This document shows, one piece after another, positions 49,343 through 58,308 of a stretch of DNA of 64,000 nucleotides (within the stretch, counting starts at the first letter, position 1; every line of letters starts with the position of its first letter). Location: NCBI RefSeq assembly GCF_900112605.1, contig NZ_FOMJ01000004.1:124001-188000 (forward strand), in the 5' to 3' direction. The stretch comes from Thiohalospira halophila DSM 15071. GTDB taxonomy: Bacteria > Pseudomonadota > Gammaproteobacteria > Thiohalospirales > Thiohalospiraceae. The position numbers were made by a program, and so were the translations under genes. Under the pieces are notes generated by a model, which worked only from the letters and a program-made list of their open reading frames with translations, was not told the origin of the DNA and searched no databases.

Positions 49343-50593
49343 TCACCGGTCGTCGGCGGTGGCGCGCAGGGCCTCTACGACGGCGGCGACGGCGCCGGCG
49401 TGGGGGGCGGCGACGGCCTGGGCGGCCTGGCCCATGGTCTGGCGGCGCTCCTTGTCCGCCAGCAGGGTGGCCGCCCCCTCTTCCAGGTAGTCGCGGCCGC
49501 CCACCACCAGTAGGGCGCCGGCGTCGTGCAATGCGGCCGCCGCCGGGGTGATGGCGGCGAGGCTGCGCCCGGAGATGAGGGCCCGGCCGGCGGCCGCCGC
49601 CGGGGCGGGGTTGTTACCGCCGTGGTGGAGGCTGCCGCCGATGAAGACCAGGTCGGCGGTGTGGCAGGCCAGGGGCCAGTCGTGGGGGCGGTCCTCCAGG
49701 TAGACGTCGGTGTCGATGCGCGGCTCGCCCCCCTTGCTGCGGTGGTAGACGCGGTAGCCGGCGTCCGTGGCCGGGGCGACGGCCTCCTCCGCCCGGCCGG
49801 GGTCGCGCGGGGCCAGGGCCAGCAGGAGGTTGTGCCAGCGCCCGCGCAGGCTCTGAAAGACCTCGAAGACCGCCTTCTCCTCCCCCGGCTCGGTGGCCAG
49901 GGCCAGCCACACCGGCCGGGCCGGGCCCCAGGTCTCGCGCAGCTCGTCCCCCTTCTGGGCCTGCTGGGTGGTGGGCGCCGGGGCGTCCAGGCGCAGGTCG
50001 CCGATGACCCGCGCCTCGCCCCCGGGGGCGAGGTCGGCGAAGGCCTCGGCGGTCTCGCCGTCGGCCACCCAGACGCCGCCGCTCTCGGCCAGGGCGGCGC
50101 GCAGGGCGCGGCGGCGCCGGGGCGGCGGGTCGTCGGGGTCGATGATGAGTGGGGCGAGGCCGGCATCGGCGGCAGCGAAGAGGAGTTCGGACCGGTTGGG
50201 CAGGCCGGCGAAGAGGGCGGCCAGGGGATCGGCCCGGCGGAGGAAGCGGCGGACCGGGCCGGGGTCGTCATCCGGGGCGAGGACGGCAGCGCCCTCCTCC
50301 TCGTCCTCGAAGAGGGCCTCGGCGCGGGCGACGGCGGCCGGCTCGCCGGTGGTAACCAGGAAGGTTGCGCCCCGCTCCGCCTCGCGCAGGGCGCGGATGA
50401 CCGGCTCCACCAGCCCCAGGTCGCCGGCCTCCTCGGCGTGGAACCAGTAGGGCTGCTCGGGCAGGTCGGCCACCAGACCCAGCCGCTGGCGGGCGTCGGC
50501 GCGATGGCCCCCGCGGGCCAGCCCCGCCAGGTGGCAGAGCAGGCGGAAGGGCCGGCCCGGCATGCGGACGAGATGGTGCCACCAGCGGATCAT
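49343..50593 (-). CDS. Degenerate WaaA (KDO transferase)-like paralogue
   Basis: A 416-residue protein that aligns end to end with the WaaA encoded just upstream, but lacks its key motifs. WaaA WVHAASVGE becomes WFHAEEAGD, replacing the Glu reported as catalytic base; IVEMELWPN is replaced by ALFAGLPNRSE; and GGQNVLEPAA becomes GGNNPAPAAA. The N-terminal TM anchor is also missing, being replaced by a basic RWWHHLVRM segment. It is the third gene in a heptosyltransferase-waaA-paralogue operon and overlaps waaA by 4 bases (ATGA). It may be a glycosyltransferase with altered chemistry or a non-catalytic partner. Confidence 0.8.
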   Translation of the reverse strand: MIRWWHHLVRMPGRPFRLLCHLAGLARGGHRADARQRLGLVADLPEQPYWFHAEEAGDLGLVEPVIRALREAERGATFLVTTGEPAAVARAEALFEDEEEGAAVLAPDDDPGPVRRFLRRADPLAALFAGLPNRSELLFAAADAGLAPLIIDPDDPPPRRRRALRAALAESGGVWVADGETAEAFADLAPGGEARVIGDLRLDAPAPTTQQAQKGDELRETWGPARPVWLALATEPGEEKAVFEVFQSLRGRWHNLLLALAPRDPGRAEEAVAPATDAGYRVYHRSKGGEPRIDTDVYLEDRPHDWPLACHTADLVFIGGSLHHGGNNPAPAAAAGRALISGRSLAAITPAAAALHDAGALLVVGGRDYLEEGAATLLADKERRQTMGQAAQAVAAPHAGAVAAVVEALRATADDR

Positions 50594-51888
50594 CCTCCCT
50601 CCTCCCGGGGTGCGGCCCCGGTTTTCAGTATTGCGGCCACCTGTGCCGCCAGACGCTGGGTCGCCCCGCGATGGGCGGCCACCAGCTCGGCCCCGGCGGC
50701 GCCCATGGCCGCCCGGCTTTCAGGGTCGGTCAGCAGCTCGGTTACCGTCCGCCCAAGGGCGTCGGCATCGGCGACCTCCGTCAGGGCGCCGGCGGCCTCC
50801 AGTCCTCGAGTGATGGTAGCGAAGTTGTAGCGCGATGGCCCGGTGATTACCGCCCGGCCCACCGCCGCCGGCTCCAGGACGTTCTGCCCGCCCAGGGGGA
50901 CCAGGCTGCCGCCGACGAAGGCGAGATCCGCCGCGGCGTAGAGCAGCGGCAGTTCGCCCAGGGTATCGGCCAGGTAGACCGGCTGGTCGGCGTCCGGGAC
51001 CTCGCCCCGGCTGCGGCGGGCCGGTTCGCCGGTGTGATCACGGATGAGGTCGGCTACCTCGTCGAAGCGCTGGGGGTGACGCGGGGCCAGCAGCAGCAGG
51101 GCGTCGGGGTGGGTCCGGCGGACGGTCGCGTGGGCGGCCAGGATCGATTCCTCCTCCCCCTCCCGGGTGCTGGCGGCGATCCAGGCCGGGCGCGCCCCCA
51201 GGGAGGCGCGGAGTTCGGCCCCGCGCTCGGCCAGGTCGGCCGGCAGCGCCAGGTCGAACTTGAGATTGCCGGCGACCTCCACGCGCCCGGCGGGGGCCCC
51301 CAGTTCGGTGAGCCGTGAGGCGTCGTCCTCGGCCTGGGCGAGGATCCGTGTCGGCGTGGCCAGCACCGGGGCGATGAGCCGGCGCAGGCGGGCGTAGCGG
51401 CGGGCGCTCCGCGCCGACATTCGCGCGTTGGCCAGGAGGACGGGGATCTCCCGCCGCCGCAGGGCGGCGAAGAGGTTGGGCCAGAGCTCCATCTCCACGA
51501 TGACCGCCAGCCGGGGGCGGGCCCGATCCAGGAAGCGGGCGACGGCGCCGGGGCAATCCAGGGGGAGGTAGGTCTGACGGTCTTCCGGGCGCAGGAGGCC
51601 GGCGGCCTGCTCCGCCCCGGCGGGGGTGGTGGTGGTCAGCAGCAGCGGGGTGTCGGGGTGGTCGGTCTGCAGTTGCCGGATGAGGGGGGCGATGGCGCGG
51701 ACCTCGCCCACCGAGGCGGCGTGGACCCAGAGGGGCGGGGTCTGTGTTCGCGCGCTTGGTGGCAGCCAGCCCAGCCGCTGGCCCCAGCCGCGGCGGTAGG
51801 CCGGCTCGCGGAGGCCGCGCCGGGCCAGGTGGGCGAAGATCAGGGGCAGCGCCAGCCCCAGCAGGGCGGTGTAGAGCGCCCGCATCAT
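50590..51888 (-). CDS. waaA: 3-deoxy-D-manno-octulosonic acid (KDO) transferase
   Basis: A 432-residue inner-membrane-associated GT-B enzyme that adds KDO to lipid A. The TM anchor at residues 1-22 is followed by LWVHAASVGEV (catalytic Glu), VIVEMELWPNLFAALRRREI, ARMSARSARRY and GGSLVPLGGQNVLEPAAVG near the CMP-KDO site. The length agrees with the family. The ATG overlaps the upstream heptosyltransferase stop (ATGA), and its own stop overlaps the paralogue gene. Part of LPS inner-core assembly. Confidence 0.95.
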   Translation of the reverse strand: MMRALYTALLGLALPLIFAHLARRGLREPAYRRGWGQRLGWLPPSARTQTPPLWVHAASVGEVRAIAPLIRQLQTDHPDTPLLLTTTTPAGAEQAAGLLRPEDRQTYLPLDCPGAVARFLDRARPRLAVIVEMELWPNLFAALRRREIPVLLANARMSARSARRYARLRRLIAPVLATPTRILAQAEDDASRLTELGAPAGRVEVAGNLKFDLALPADLAERGAELRASLGARPAWIAASTREGEEESILAAHATVRRTHPDALLLLAPRHPQRFDEVADLIRDHTGEPARRSRGEVPDADQPVYLADTLGELPLLYAAADLAFVGGSLVPLGGQNVLEPAAVGRAVITGPSRYNFATITRGLEAAGALTEVADADALGRTVTELLTDPESRAAMGAAGAELVAAHRGATQRLAAQVAAILKTGAAPREEGG

Positions 51889-52988
51889 GGCTGCGGCGGC
51901 GCCAGCCGCTGGTCGGCCGGGGTGGCCAGGAGTTCGTCCAGCCGGCCGGTAACGTCGGCCACGGTGATGAGATCCATGGCGGCGGGGTCGCGCACGCGCT
52001 GACCCCAGGCCACCTCGTCCACCCCCTTGCCCAGGGTCCGCTGGAGGGCGTCGGGGTAGCGGTTCACCACCCAGCGGCGGCTGAGGTAGGGCCCGGTGCG
52101 ATCGGGGTTGCTGGTGGCGTAGAGGCCGATGACCGGGGTGCCGGCGGCGGTGGCCATGTGGGCCGGGCCGGAATCGGGGCAGAGGACGGCGTCGGCCCGG
52201 CCCAGCAGGCCCAGGAGCTCCTTGAGATCGGTGGCACCGATGAGGTCGGTGACCGGGGCATCCGCCAGCCGGGTGATGGCCTCGGCGTAGCGGCGCTCCT
52301 CCTCCGTGGGGCCGCCGGTGAGGACCGTCTGCAGGCCGTGGGCGCGGTGGGCGTGCTCGGCCACGGCGGCGTAGGCCTCCGGCGACCAGTTGCGGAAGTT
52401 GTTGATCCGCTGGCTGGAGCAGGGGCTGATCACCAGCGCCGGGCGGTCGTCGGGGATGACCCGGGCGGCCCGCTCGGCCGCCGGCTCGGGGACCGGGATG
52501 TCCCAGACCAGGTGGCGCTCCTCCACACCCAGGGCGCGGAGGAAGTCGAAGAAGCCCTCCAGCACGTGGGTGCGGGGGTTGGGGGCGATGCGCCGGTTGA
52601 TGAAGGCGCCGTGGCCGTCGCGGCTGCGGGCCCGGTCGAAGCCCAGGCGCAGCGGGGTGCGCACGGCGGTGGAGAGGCCGCCGGCGCGCAGGGCCACCTG
52701 CATGAGTGCCAGGGCGTCGAAGCGCCGGTCGGCCAGCTGGCGGCGCAGGGCGCGGTAGCCGGCCAGGCCGCTGCCCTTCTTGAAGGGCACCATCTCCACG
52801 CCGTCGAGATCGCCGAGGAGCTTCGCCTCGGTCCCGCCGATGACCCAGGTCAGCCGCGTCTGCGGCCACGCCCGCTGCAGGGTGCGCACCATCGGCACCA
52901 TGTGGGTGGTGTCGCCGATGGCGGAGAGCCGCAGGAGGCAGAGGGATTCCGGCGGTTCGGTGAAAAGCGGCGGGGTCTCGGCGGTCAT
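51885..52988 (-). CDS. GT9 heptosyltransferase
   Basis: A 367-residue cytoplasmic enzyme of the ADP-heptose:LPS heptosyltransferase family. LCLLRLSAIGDTTHMVPMVR at the N-terminus, ALVISPCSSQRINNFRNWS in the middle and DAVLCPDSGPAHMATAAGTP near the C-terminus are the GT9 signatures; it is closest in feel to heptosyltransferase I, but I or II cannot be settled by eye. First gene of the leftward LPS operon, divergent from kdkA 72 bases away. Confidence 0.93.
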   Translation of the reverse strand: MTAETPPLFTEPPESLCLLRLSAIGDTTHMVPMVRTLQRAWPQTRLTWVIGGTEAKLLGDLDGVEMVPFKKGSGLAGYRALRRQLADRRFDALALMQVALRAGGLSTAVRTPLRLGFDRARSRDGHGAFINRRIAPNPRTHVLEGFFDFLRALGVEERHLVWDIPVPEPAAERAARVIPDDRPALVISPCSSQRINNFRNWSPEAYAAVAEHAHRAHGLQTVLTGGPTEEERRYAEAITRLADAPVTDLIGATDLKELLGLLGRADAVLCPDSGPAHMATAAGTPVIGLYATSNPDRTGPYLSRRWVVNRYPDALQRTLGKGVDEVAWGQRVRDPAAMDLITVADVTGRLDELLATPADQRLAPPQP

Positions 52989-53060
52989 GGCGCGACTCTA
53001 CTAGGGGGAATGGCCATGATGCCACTGCCGCCGCGGAGGCGGGACCGGTAGACTGGGACC

Positions 53061-53864
53061 ATGCAGATCCAGGCAAGCGACGACGAGATCTACCAGCGCG
53101 ACCCGGTTCGGGATCGGGAGGGGGAGGGCGACGGGGTCATCCTCCACGATGGCCGGCTGGGTGCGGTCTTTCCCGCCGAACTCTTCCGCCCGGAGGCCGC
53201 GGCCATCCAGGGCGGCGGTACGGGGCGGGGCGAGGCGGTCTTCCTCTCGGCCACCCGGAAGACGGAGGCCGGCGAGGAGGAGGTGGCGCTGGTCCTGCGC
53301 CATTTCCGCCGGGGCGGCCTGCTGGGCCGGATGCTCGGGGATCGTTATATCCGCAACGGGTTGGCGCGTAGCCGCCCGGTGCGGGAGTGGCGGCTCATGC
53401 GGGAGCTGCGTCGGCAGGGGCTGCCGGTGCCGGCGCCGGTGGCGGTGCGGGTGGCCCCGCGGGGGCTCATCTACCGCGGGGACCTCATCACCGAGCGCCT
53501 GGAGGGGGCCGTGCCGCTGGCCGATCTGCTGGAGGCCGGTAACGCCTCCCTGACGCTGTGGGAGTGGGTGGGGGCGACCATCGCCCGCTTCCACGCCGCC
53601 GGCGCCTGGCACGCCGATCTCAACGTCCGCAACATCCTGGTGGATGACGCCTCCGGGATCTGGCTCATCGACTGGGACCGGGGGCGGCTGGGCGTGCGCC
53701 GGGCCGGTCCCCTGCGGGCGAATCTCCGCCGGCTGCGCCGCTCCCTGGACAAGGAGGTGAAGAGCCATCCGGCGGGCAGCAATACCGCCCTGCTGGAGCG
53801 CTCCATCCACGAGGGGTGGCCGGCGCTGGAGCGCGGATACTATCGAGGGGCCGGCAATGGGTGA
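53061..53864 (+). CDS. kdkA: KDO kinase
   Basis: A 267-residue protein of the 3-deoxy-D-manno-octulosonic acid kinase family, which phosphorylates the KDO of LPS. Kinase-like elements: VALVLRHFRRGGLLGRMLGD, ITERLEGAVPLADLL, the catalytic loop WHADLNVRNILVDD and the Mg-binding WLIDWDRGRLG, ending with LRRSLDKEV. The length is slightly above the usual ~240. It is divergent from the heptosyltransferase/waaA operon and overlaps the following glycosyltransferase by 8 bases, linking LPS core with the sulfotransferase island. Confidence 0.93.
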   Translation: MQIQASDDEIYQRDPVRDREGEGDGVILHDGRLGAVFPAELFRPEAAAIQGGGTGRGEAVFLSATRKTEAGEEEVALVLRHFRRGGLLGRMLGDRYIRNGLARSRPVREWRLMRELRRQGLPVPAPVAVRVAPRGLIYRGDLITERLEGAVPLADLLEAGNASLTLWEWVGATIARFHAAGAWHADLNVRNILVDDASGIWLIDWDRGRLGVRRAGPLRANLRRLRRSLDKEVKSHPAGSNTALLERSIHEGWPALERGYYRGAGNG

Positions 53865-55008
53865 GCCATCGACGGCGCGCCCCCGGGTCGCGGTGCTCAT
53901 CGCCTACACCGGCGATGGCGGCGTGGAGAAGATGGTCAACAACCTCCTGCGCGGCTTCGTGGATGCCGGGGTGACCGTGGACCTGCTCCTCCTCAAGGCG
54001 CGTGGAGGTCATGTGGCGGGGATCCCGCCGGAGGTGAATACCCACTATCTCAACGCCCGCACCTCCCTGCTCGCCCTGCCGGCGGTGGTCCGCTACCTGC
54101 GCCGGGTGCGGCCGGATGCCCTGCTGGCGGCCAAGGACCGCGCCGCCCGGGTGGCGCTGCGCGCCCGGCGCTGGGCGGGGGTGGCGACCCGCGTGGTCCC
54201 GCGCATGGGCATGCACCTCTCCGGCTCCCTGGCGGACAAGTCGGCCCTGCGGCGCTGGTCGCGCTTTCGGCCGGTGCGCCGGCTCTATCCCGAGGCCGAC
54301 GCCATCGTCGCCGTGGCCGGGCCGGTGGTCGACGACCTGGCCGCCATCGGCGGGATCCCGCGGGAGCGCTTCGCCGTCATCGCCAACCCCACGGTGACCC
54401 CGGAGCTGGCGGCCCGGAGCCGGGAGCCGGTGGACCATCCCTGGATGGGGTCTGGCCTCGGAACGGAGCGGGACCGGCCGGTGATCGTCGCCGTGGGCCG
54501 CCTCAAGGGGCAGAAGGACTTCCCCACCCTGCTGCGCGCCTTCGCCGCGCTCAAGCGGCCGGCGCGGCTCATCATCCTGGGCGAGGGGCCGGATCGCGAG
54601 GCGCTGGAGCGGCTGCGCGGTGAGCTGGGGCTCACCGACTCCGTGGACCTGCCCGGCTTCACCGACAATCCCTACGCCTGGATGCGGGCGGCGGACCTGT
54701 TCGTCCTCTCCTCCCGCTACGAGGGCTCCCCCAACGTGCTGGTGGAGGCCATGGCGGTGGGCACGCCGGTGGTGGCCACCGACTGCCCCAGCGGGCCGCG
54801 GGTTCTGCTGCGCGGTGGTGAGCTGGGGCCGCTGGTGCCGGTGGGCGACAGCGATGCGCTGGCGGCGGCCATGGATCGGGTCCTGGCGGCGCCGCCGGAC
54901 GGCGAGGCGCTCAAGGCGGCGGTGGCCGACCACACCGTGGCCGAGAGCAGCCGGCGCTACCTGGACACCCTGCTGGGCCGCGATGCCCCGCCGGCTGGCG
55001 GCTGCTAG
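53857..55008 (+). CDS. GT4-family glycosyltransferase
   Basis: A 383-residue retaining GT-B glycosyltransferase. The N-terminal domain opens with VAVLIAYTGDGGVEKMVNNL; the C-terminal GT4 domain has VAVGRLKGQKDFPTLLRAFA, LIILGEGPDREALERL and the nucleotide-sugar motif SSRYEGSPNVLVEAMAVGTP with the EX7E glutamates. It is coupled to kdkA by an 8-base overlap. A paralogue lies at 58309-59406; both share the arrangement of motifs. Product sugar unknown, likely LPS core or surface glycan. Confidence 0.93.
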   Translation: MGEPSTARPRVAVLIAYTGDGGVEKMVNNLLRGFVDAGVTVDLLLLKARGGHVAGIPPEVNTHYLNARTSLLALPAVVRYLRRVRPDALLAAKDRAARVALRARRWAGVATRVVPRMGMHLSGSLADKSALRRWSRFRPVRRLYPEADAIVAVAGPVVDDLAAIGGIPRERFAVIANPTVTPELAARSREPVDHPWMGSGLGTERDRPVIVAVGRLKGQKDFPTLLRAFAALKRPARLIILGEGPDREALERLRGELGLTDSVDLPGFTDNPYAWMRAADLFVLSSRYEGSPNVLVEAMAVGTPVVATDCPSGPRVLLRGGELGPLVPVGDSDALAAAMDRVLAAPPDGEALKAAVADHTVAESSRRYLDTLLGRDAPPAGGC

Positions 55009-55038
55009 AATGGCGCCTCGCTGACAGGGTCCGTCCGC

Positions 55039-55710
55039 ATGCTCATCTCCTATTCGCACAACTTCCTCTTCGTTCACATCGCCAAGACCGGCGGGACCAG
55101 CGTGCGCGCGGCCCTGCGCCGCTATCGCTGGGGCGGCTGGTACTCCCTCCCGCTATGGCTGGCCGCCCAGGTGGACCAGATCACCCGGCCGAGGCACAAG
55201 CTGGGGCTGAAGTTCCCCCGCCACGGCAAGGCCATCGCGGCGAAGGAGATGCTGCCGGAGCCGGTCTACCAGGGCTTTTTCAAGTTCACCATCGTGCGCA
55301 ATCCCTGGGACCTGCAGGTGAGCTCCTGGCACCACATCCGCCGGGAGAAGCCCCACGTGCTGGCGGGCATCGACACCTTCGCCGACTTCCTGCGCTACAA
55401 GTTCGACCCCGAGCGCGACTACGACTACATGCTCGATATCTCTGCCGAGCGGCAGCACGAATACCTGGTGGACCTGAACGGGGAGGTCATCGTCGACTAC
55501 ATCGGCCGCTACGAGCGCCTGGGCGACGACTTCGCCGAGATCTGCCAGCGGATCGGGATCCGGCAGCCAGAGCTGCCCCACCTGCGCCGCGCCACCGAGC
55601 GCGAGGACTACCGCGCCTACTACACCGACGAACTGGCGGAGCGGGTGGCGGAGCACTACCGGCGGGATATCGAGATCCTGGGCTACACCTTTGACGGGGG
55701 AGCGGCATGA
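55039..55710 (+). CDS. Sulfotransferase family 2-type protein
   Basis: A 223-residue protein of the family including carbohydrate sulfotransferases. The 5'-phosphosulfate loop is HIAKTGGTSVRAALRRY with FLFVHIAK upstream, and the 3'-phosphate motif is FTIVRNPWDLQVSSW. It ends in EILGYTF, the common C-terminus of this group. It would transfer sulfate from PAPS to a hydroxyl of a glycan. It is coupled to the next sulfotransferase-like gene by ATGA. Confidence 0.88.
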   Translation: MLISYSHNFLFVHIAKTGGTSVRAALRRYRWGGWYSLPLWLAAQVDQITRPRHKLGLKFPRHGKAIAAKEMLPEPVYQGFFKFTIVRNPWDLQVSSWHHIRREKPHVLAGIDTFADFLRYKFDPERDYDYMLDISAERQHEYLVDLNGEVIVDYIGRYERLGDDFAEICQRIGIRQPELPHLRRATEREDYRAYYTDELAERVAEHYRRDIEILGYTFDGGAA

Positions 55711-56699
55711 ATACCGGGCGACCCAAGGTCCTGCTGCACATCGGTCTGCACAAGACCGGGACGCGCTTCCTGCAGCGGGAGGTCTTCGGCCAGCTCGACC
55801 CGGCCGAGTTCAACGTAAACCCCGAGCCGCTCTGGCCGGCGGTGCGCCAGGCGGTCCGCCATCCCGACGACCCGGAGCGGGTGGAGGCCGCCCGGCAGGC
55901 GGTGGCCGAGTGGCGGGCCTCCGGCGACGACCGGACCCTGGTGATCTCCGAGCCCCACATCTCCGGGGACATGTACGGCAGCCACCACGACTACGCCGAC
56001 AACCTGGCGCTGATGCGGGAGTTCTTCCCCGAGGCGCGGGCGATGTTCTTCGTCCGCAAGCAGTCGGACTGGCTGCAGTCGGCCTACCGCCAGCACCTGG
56101 CCAAGGGCAGGCCGGTGCCCATTGAGGTCTTCCTGAACTTCTACGACGGCGAATTCCGTTCCCGGCTGGGGCGGGAGGTCTATGGGGCCCGCAACGTGGA
56201 GGCGCTGACCCTGCGCTTTCTGGCGATCTATCGCGCCTGGGCGGAGGCCTACGGCGAGGAGAGCGTCTACCTGCTGCGCCAGGAGGACCTGCGCCGGCGC
56301 CCGGCGGCGGTGAAGGCGCTCATCGCCCGCGCCCTGGGGCTGGAGGCGCTACCGGAGCCGCCGAAGGAGCGCGGCCACAACCGCAGCTACTCCGCCCTGG
56401 CCATCCACCTCTTCCACCCCACCGTGCTGCGCCACTACCCGGCGCCGGGGCCCGAGGACGTCCACGGCCGGCGGATCCCCCAGTGGCTCAACGACCTGCT
56501 GGGCCCCTTCCGCCGCATCCGCCGGAGTCTCATCCAGCACGCCTTCGACAAGGTGGTCTACAAGGACTGGGATCTCCTCGCCCGCCACGGCATGCGCGCG
56601 AGGATCGAGGACCACTACGCCGAGGAGAATGCCGAGCTGGAGCGGATCGCGCATCAGCAGCTGGCGGCGGTGGTCGGTAAGGCGTCGCCGGGCGGATAA
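55707..56699 (+). CDS. Sulfotransferase-fold protein
   Basis: A 330-residue protein. VLLHIGLHKTGTRFLQREVF at residues 7-26 is the PAPS loop type GxxKTGT, and EARAMFFVRKQSDWLQSAYR resembles the 3'-phosphate-binding Arg-Ser segment. The C-terminal half is helical and basic. It overlaps the preceding sulfotransferase by 4 bases. Sulfotransferase activity is likely but the acceptor is unknown. Confidence 0.82.
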   Translation: MNTGRPKVLLHIGLHKTGTRFLQREVFGQLDPAEFNVNPEPLWPAVRQAVRHPDDPERVEAARQAVAEWRASGDDRTLVISEPHISGDMYGSHHDYADNLALMREFFPEARAMFFVRKQSDWLQSAYRQHLAKGRPVPIEVFLNFYDGEFRSRLGREVYGARNVEALTLRFLAIYRAWAEAYGEESVYLLRQEDLRRRPAAVKALIARALGLEALPEPPKERGHNRSYSALAIHLFHPTVLRHYPAPGPEDVHGRRIPQWLNDLLGPFRRIRRSLIQHAFDKVVYKDWDLLARHGMRARIEDHYAEENAELERIAHQQLAAVVGKASPGG

Positions 56700-56707
56700 C
56701 CGCCGGC

Positions 56708-57571
56708 TCAGTATCCCTGCTCTGCCAGGGCCGCGGCGTGGCCGTCGGCGAAGCTGGCCAGCGCCGGGTCGCCGCGATGGGCGAAGGCGCGGGAGGGATC
56801 GAAGCGCGCCGCCTGCTCCCGCAGGGCGGCATCCCCCACCTCCAGGCCACAGAAGTCGACGATCCGCCGTAGACCCGGTTCCGGGTCGGCCAGCAGGTCC
56901 TCGTAGCGCAGCTCCAGGGCCTGCTCGCCCATCTCGGCCACATGGGCCCGCGCCCGAGCGGTATAGGCCGCCCAGAGGTCCAGTCCCCCCTCCAGCGTCC
57001 CTACCGACGGGGAGTGGCCGAAGCCGCCGCGCTTGGGTGCCAGCGGATTGTTCACGTAGCTCCGGCGCCGACGGCGGTAGCGGTGGATGGAGGCGGCCAC
57101 CGCCCGCTCCCGCCGCACCCGCAGGCTCTCGGCGACATCCACGCCGTGGCGGGTAATATGTAACACCCGCAGATCCGGGAAGACCGCGCGCCACAGCGGC
57201 AGCGTGTAGGTGGTGCGCGGGTCCTTGAAGCCCCAGGGCTCGGCGATGCGGTGCATGGAGCGATAGCGCAGGAAGCGTTGGAGGCCCAGATAGCGGGCCG
57301 CGGCCGGACCGTCGGTAACGCCGGCCAGGTAGTCGACGACCCAGGGGCGGACCTCGTCATCCGCCAGCAGGGCGTCGATCCCCTCCGGCCGCTCCCAGGT
57401 GGCGCTGGCCTGGCCGAAGACCCAGTAGTTGAGCCGATTGGTGAAGCGGCACTCCTCGTTGCGCGTCGTCCCCCGCCCCATCCAGAGACCGAAGCCCTGC
57501 AGGGTGCGGGTGAGCATGCTGGTGCCGGAGCGGTGCATACCGATGAGGAGGATGGGGGGGCGTGGGGTCAT
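56708..57571 (-). CDS. Sulfotransferase_3-type protein
   Basis: A 287-residue protein with PAPS loop ILLIGMHRSGTSMLTRTLQG near residues 7-26, an HITRHGVDVAESLRVR segment for the 3'-phosphate, and WGFKDPRTTYTLPLWRAVF in the middle. ATG 57571 gives a clean start; the in-frame upstream extension is rejected. It is transcribed against the two preceding genes. It represents a third subfamily of sulfotransferase in this island. Confidence 0.85.
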   Translation of the reverse strand: MTPRPPILLIGMHRSGTSMLTRTLQGFGLWMGRGTTRNEECRFTNRLNYWVFGQASATWERPEGIDALLADDEVRPWVVDYLAGVTDGPAAARYLGLQRFLRYRSMHRIAEPWGFKDPRTTYTLPLWRAVFPDLRVLHITRHGVDVAESLRVRRERAVAASIHRYRRRRRSYVNNPLAPKRGGFGHSPSVGTLEGGLDLWAAYTARARAHVAEMGEQALELRYEDLLADPEPGLRRIVDFCGLEVGDAALREQAARFDPSRAFAHRGDPALASFADGHAAALAEQGY

Positions 57572-57681
57572 GGGTACCTGGGTATGGTGTCGGCAGCAGG
57601 AGGGTAGCACGGCCGCGGGGTGGCGCGGATGTAACGCGTTTGTCATACTTACCGCTCAGTCAGTATATGGGGATCGGCCGC

Positions 57682-58290
57682 ATGGAACGCCTCCTGTTGA
57701 ACCTCGACCCCGCGTCCATCACTGAATACATCTCCATCCGGACGCCGGTGGAGAAGGCCCGTTTCAACCTGAGCGGCCTCTTCCTGCCCCAGCCGGTTCG
57801 GCGGGGGAGCTGGGATCGGCAAACCTACCCCATGGAGGACCACCCCACCTTCCGCCTCATCCGCCGGCTCTACGAGAGTGATTACGACCTGCCGACGGGG
57901 ATGGTGGCACTGGAGCAGTACTTCGGGGAACGTGGCCTTTCACCGCTGAAGGCTCGGGACAAGGCCGAGCGCAAGGGTGCGGAAATCCTCTGGCGCTACG
58001 CCGAGCTGGCGAGAGGCATGGCCGACACCGGTTACCAGCCCGGGCTGGCCCGGGACGAGATCGGCGTGGCCATTGCTCGCGACGGGACGCTCCTCAAGGC
58101 TCCCGGGGGCCAGCACCGGTTTGCCGTCGCCCGGATGCTCGGGTTGGACTGCGTGACGGCCGAGGTCCGCTACATCCATCGAGCCTGGCAGCGTGCCTGC
58201 AAGGGCGCCGATCTCGAGAGCCTGCGCACCTGCACCCGGGAACAGATCCCGATGTATTACCCCTCCTGTGAGCCAACGGAAAAAGCCTGA
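57682..58290 (+). CDS. ParB-like nuclease-fold protein of unknown function
   Basis: A 202-residue cytoplasmic protein. The central IGVAIARDGTLLKAPGGQHR and FAVARMLGLDCVTAEVRYIH match the ParB/sulfiredoxin-like fold (I-x-V-DG-x-H-R). Neither partner ParA nor a plasmid context exists. ATG 57682 is preferred because GGGGA precedes it, though ATG 57667 is possible. Its position between sulfotransferase and glycosyltransferase genes suggests a role in the surface-glycan pathway, possibly as a kinase or nucleotide-binding enzyme rather than a DNA-binding factor. Confidence 0.65.
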   Translation: MERLLLNLDPASITEYISIRTPVEKARFNLSGLFLPQPVRRGSWDRQTYPMEDHPTFRLIRRLYESDYDLPTGMVALEQYFGERGLSPLKARDKAERKGAEILWRYAELARGMADTGYQPGLARDEIGVAIARDGTLLKAPGGQHRFAVARMLGLDCVTAEVRYIHRAWQRACKGADLESLRTCTREQIPMYYPSCEPTEKA

Positions 58291-58308
58291 GCAGTTCCCT
58301 CCGGGCGT

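Noticed and set aside
57682-58290. ParB-like protein as a plasmid partition gene
   Set aside because: No ParA, no parS-like repeats and a chromosomal biosynthetic context.
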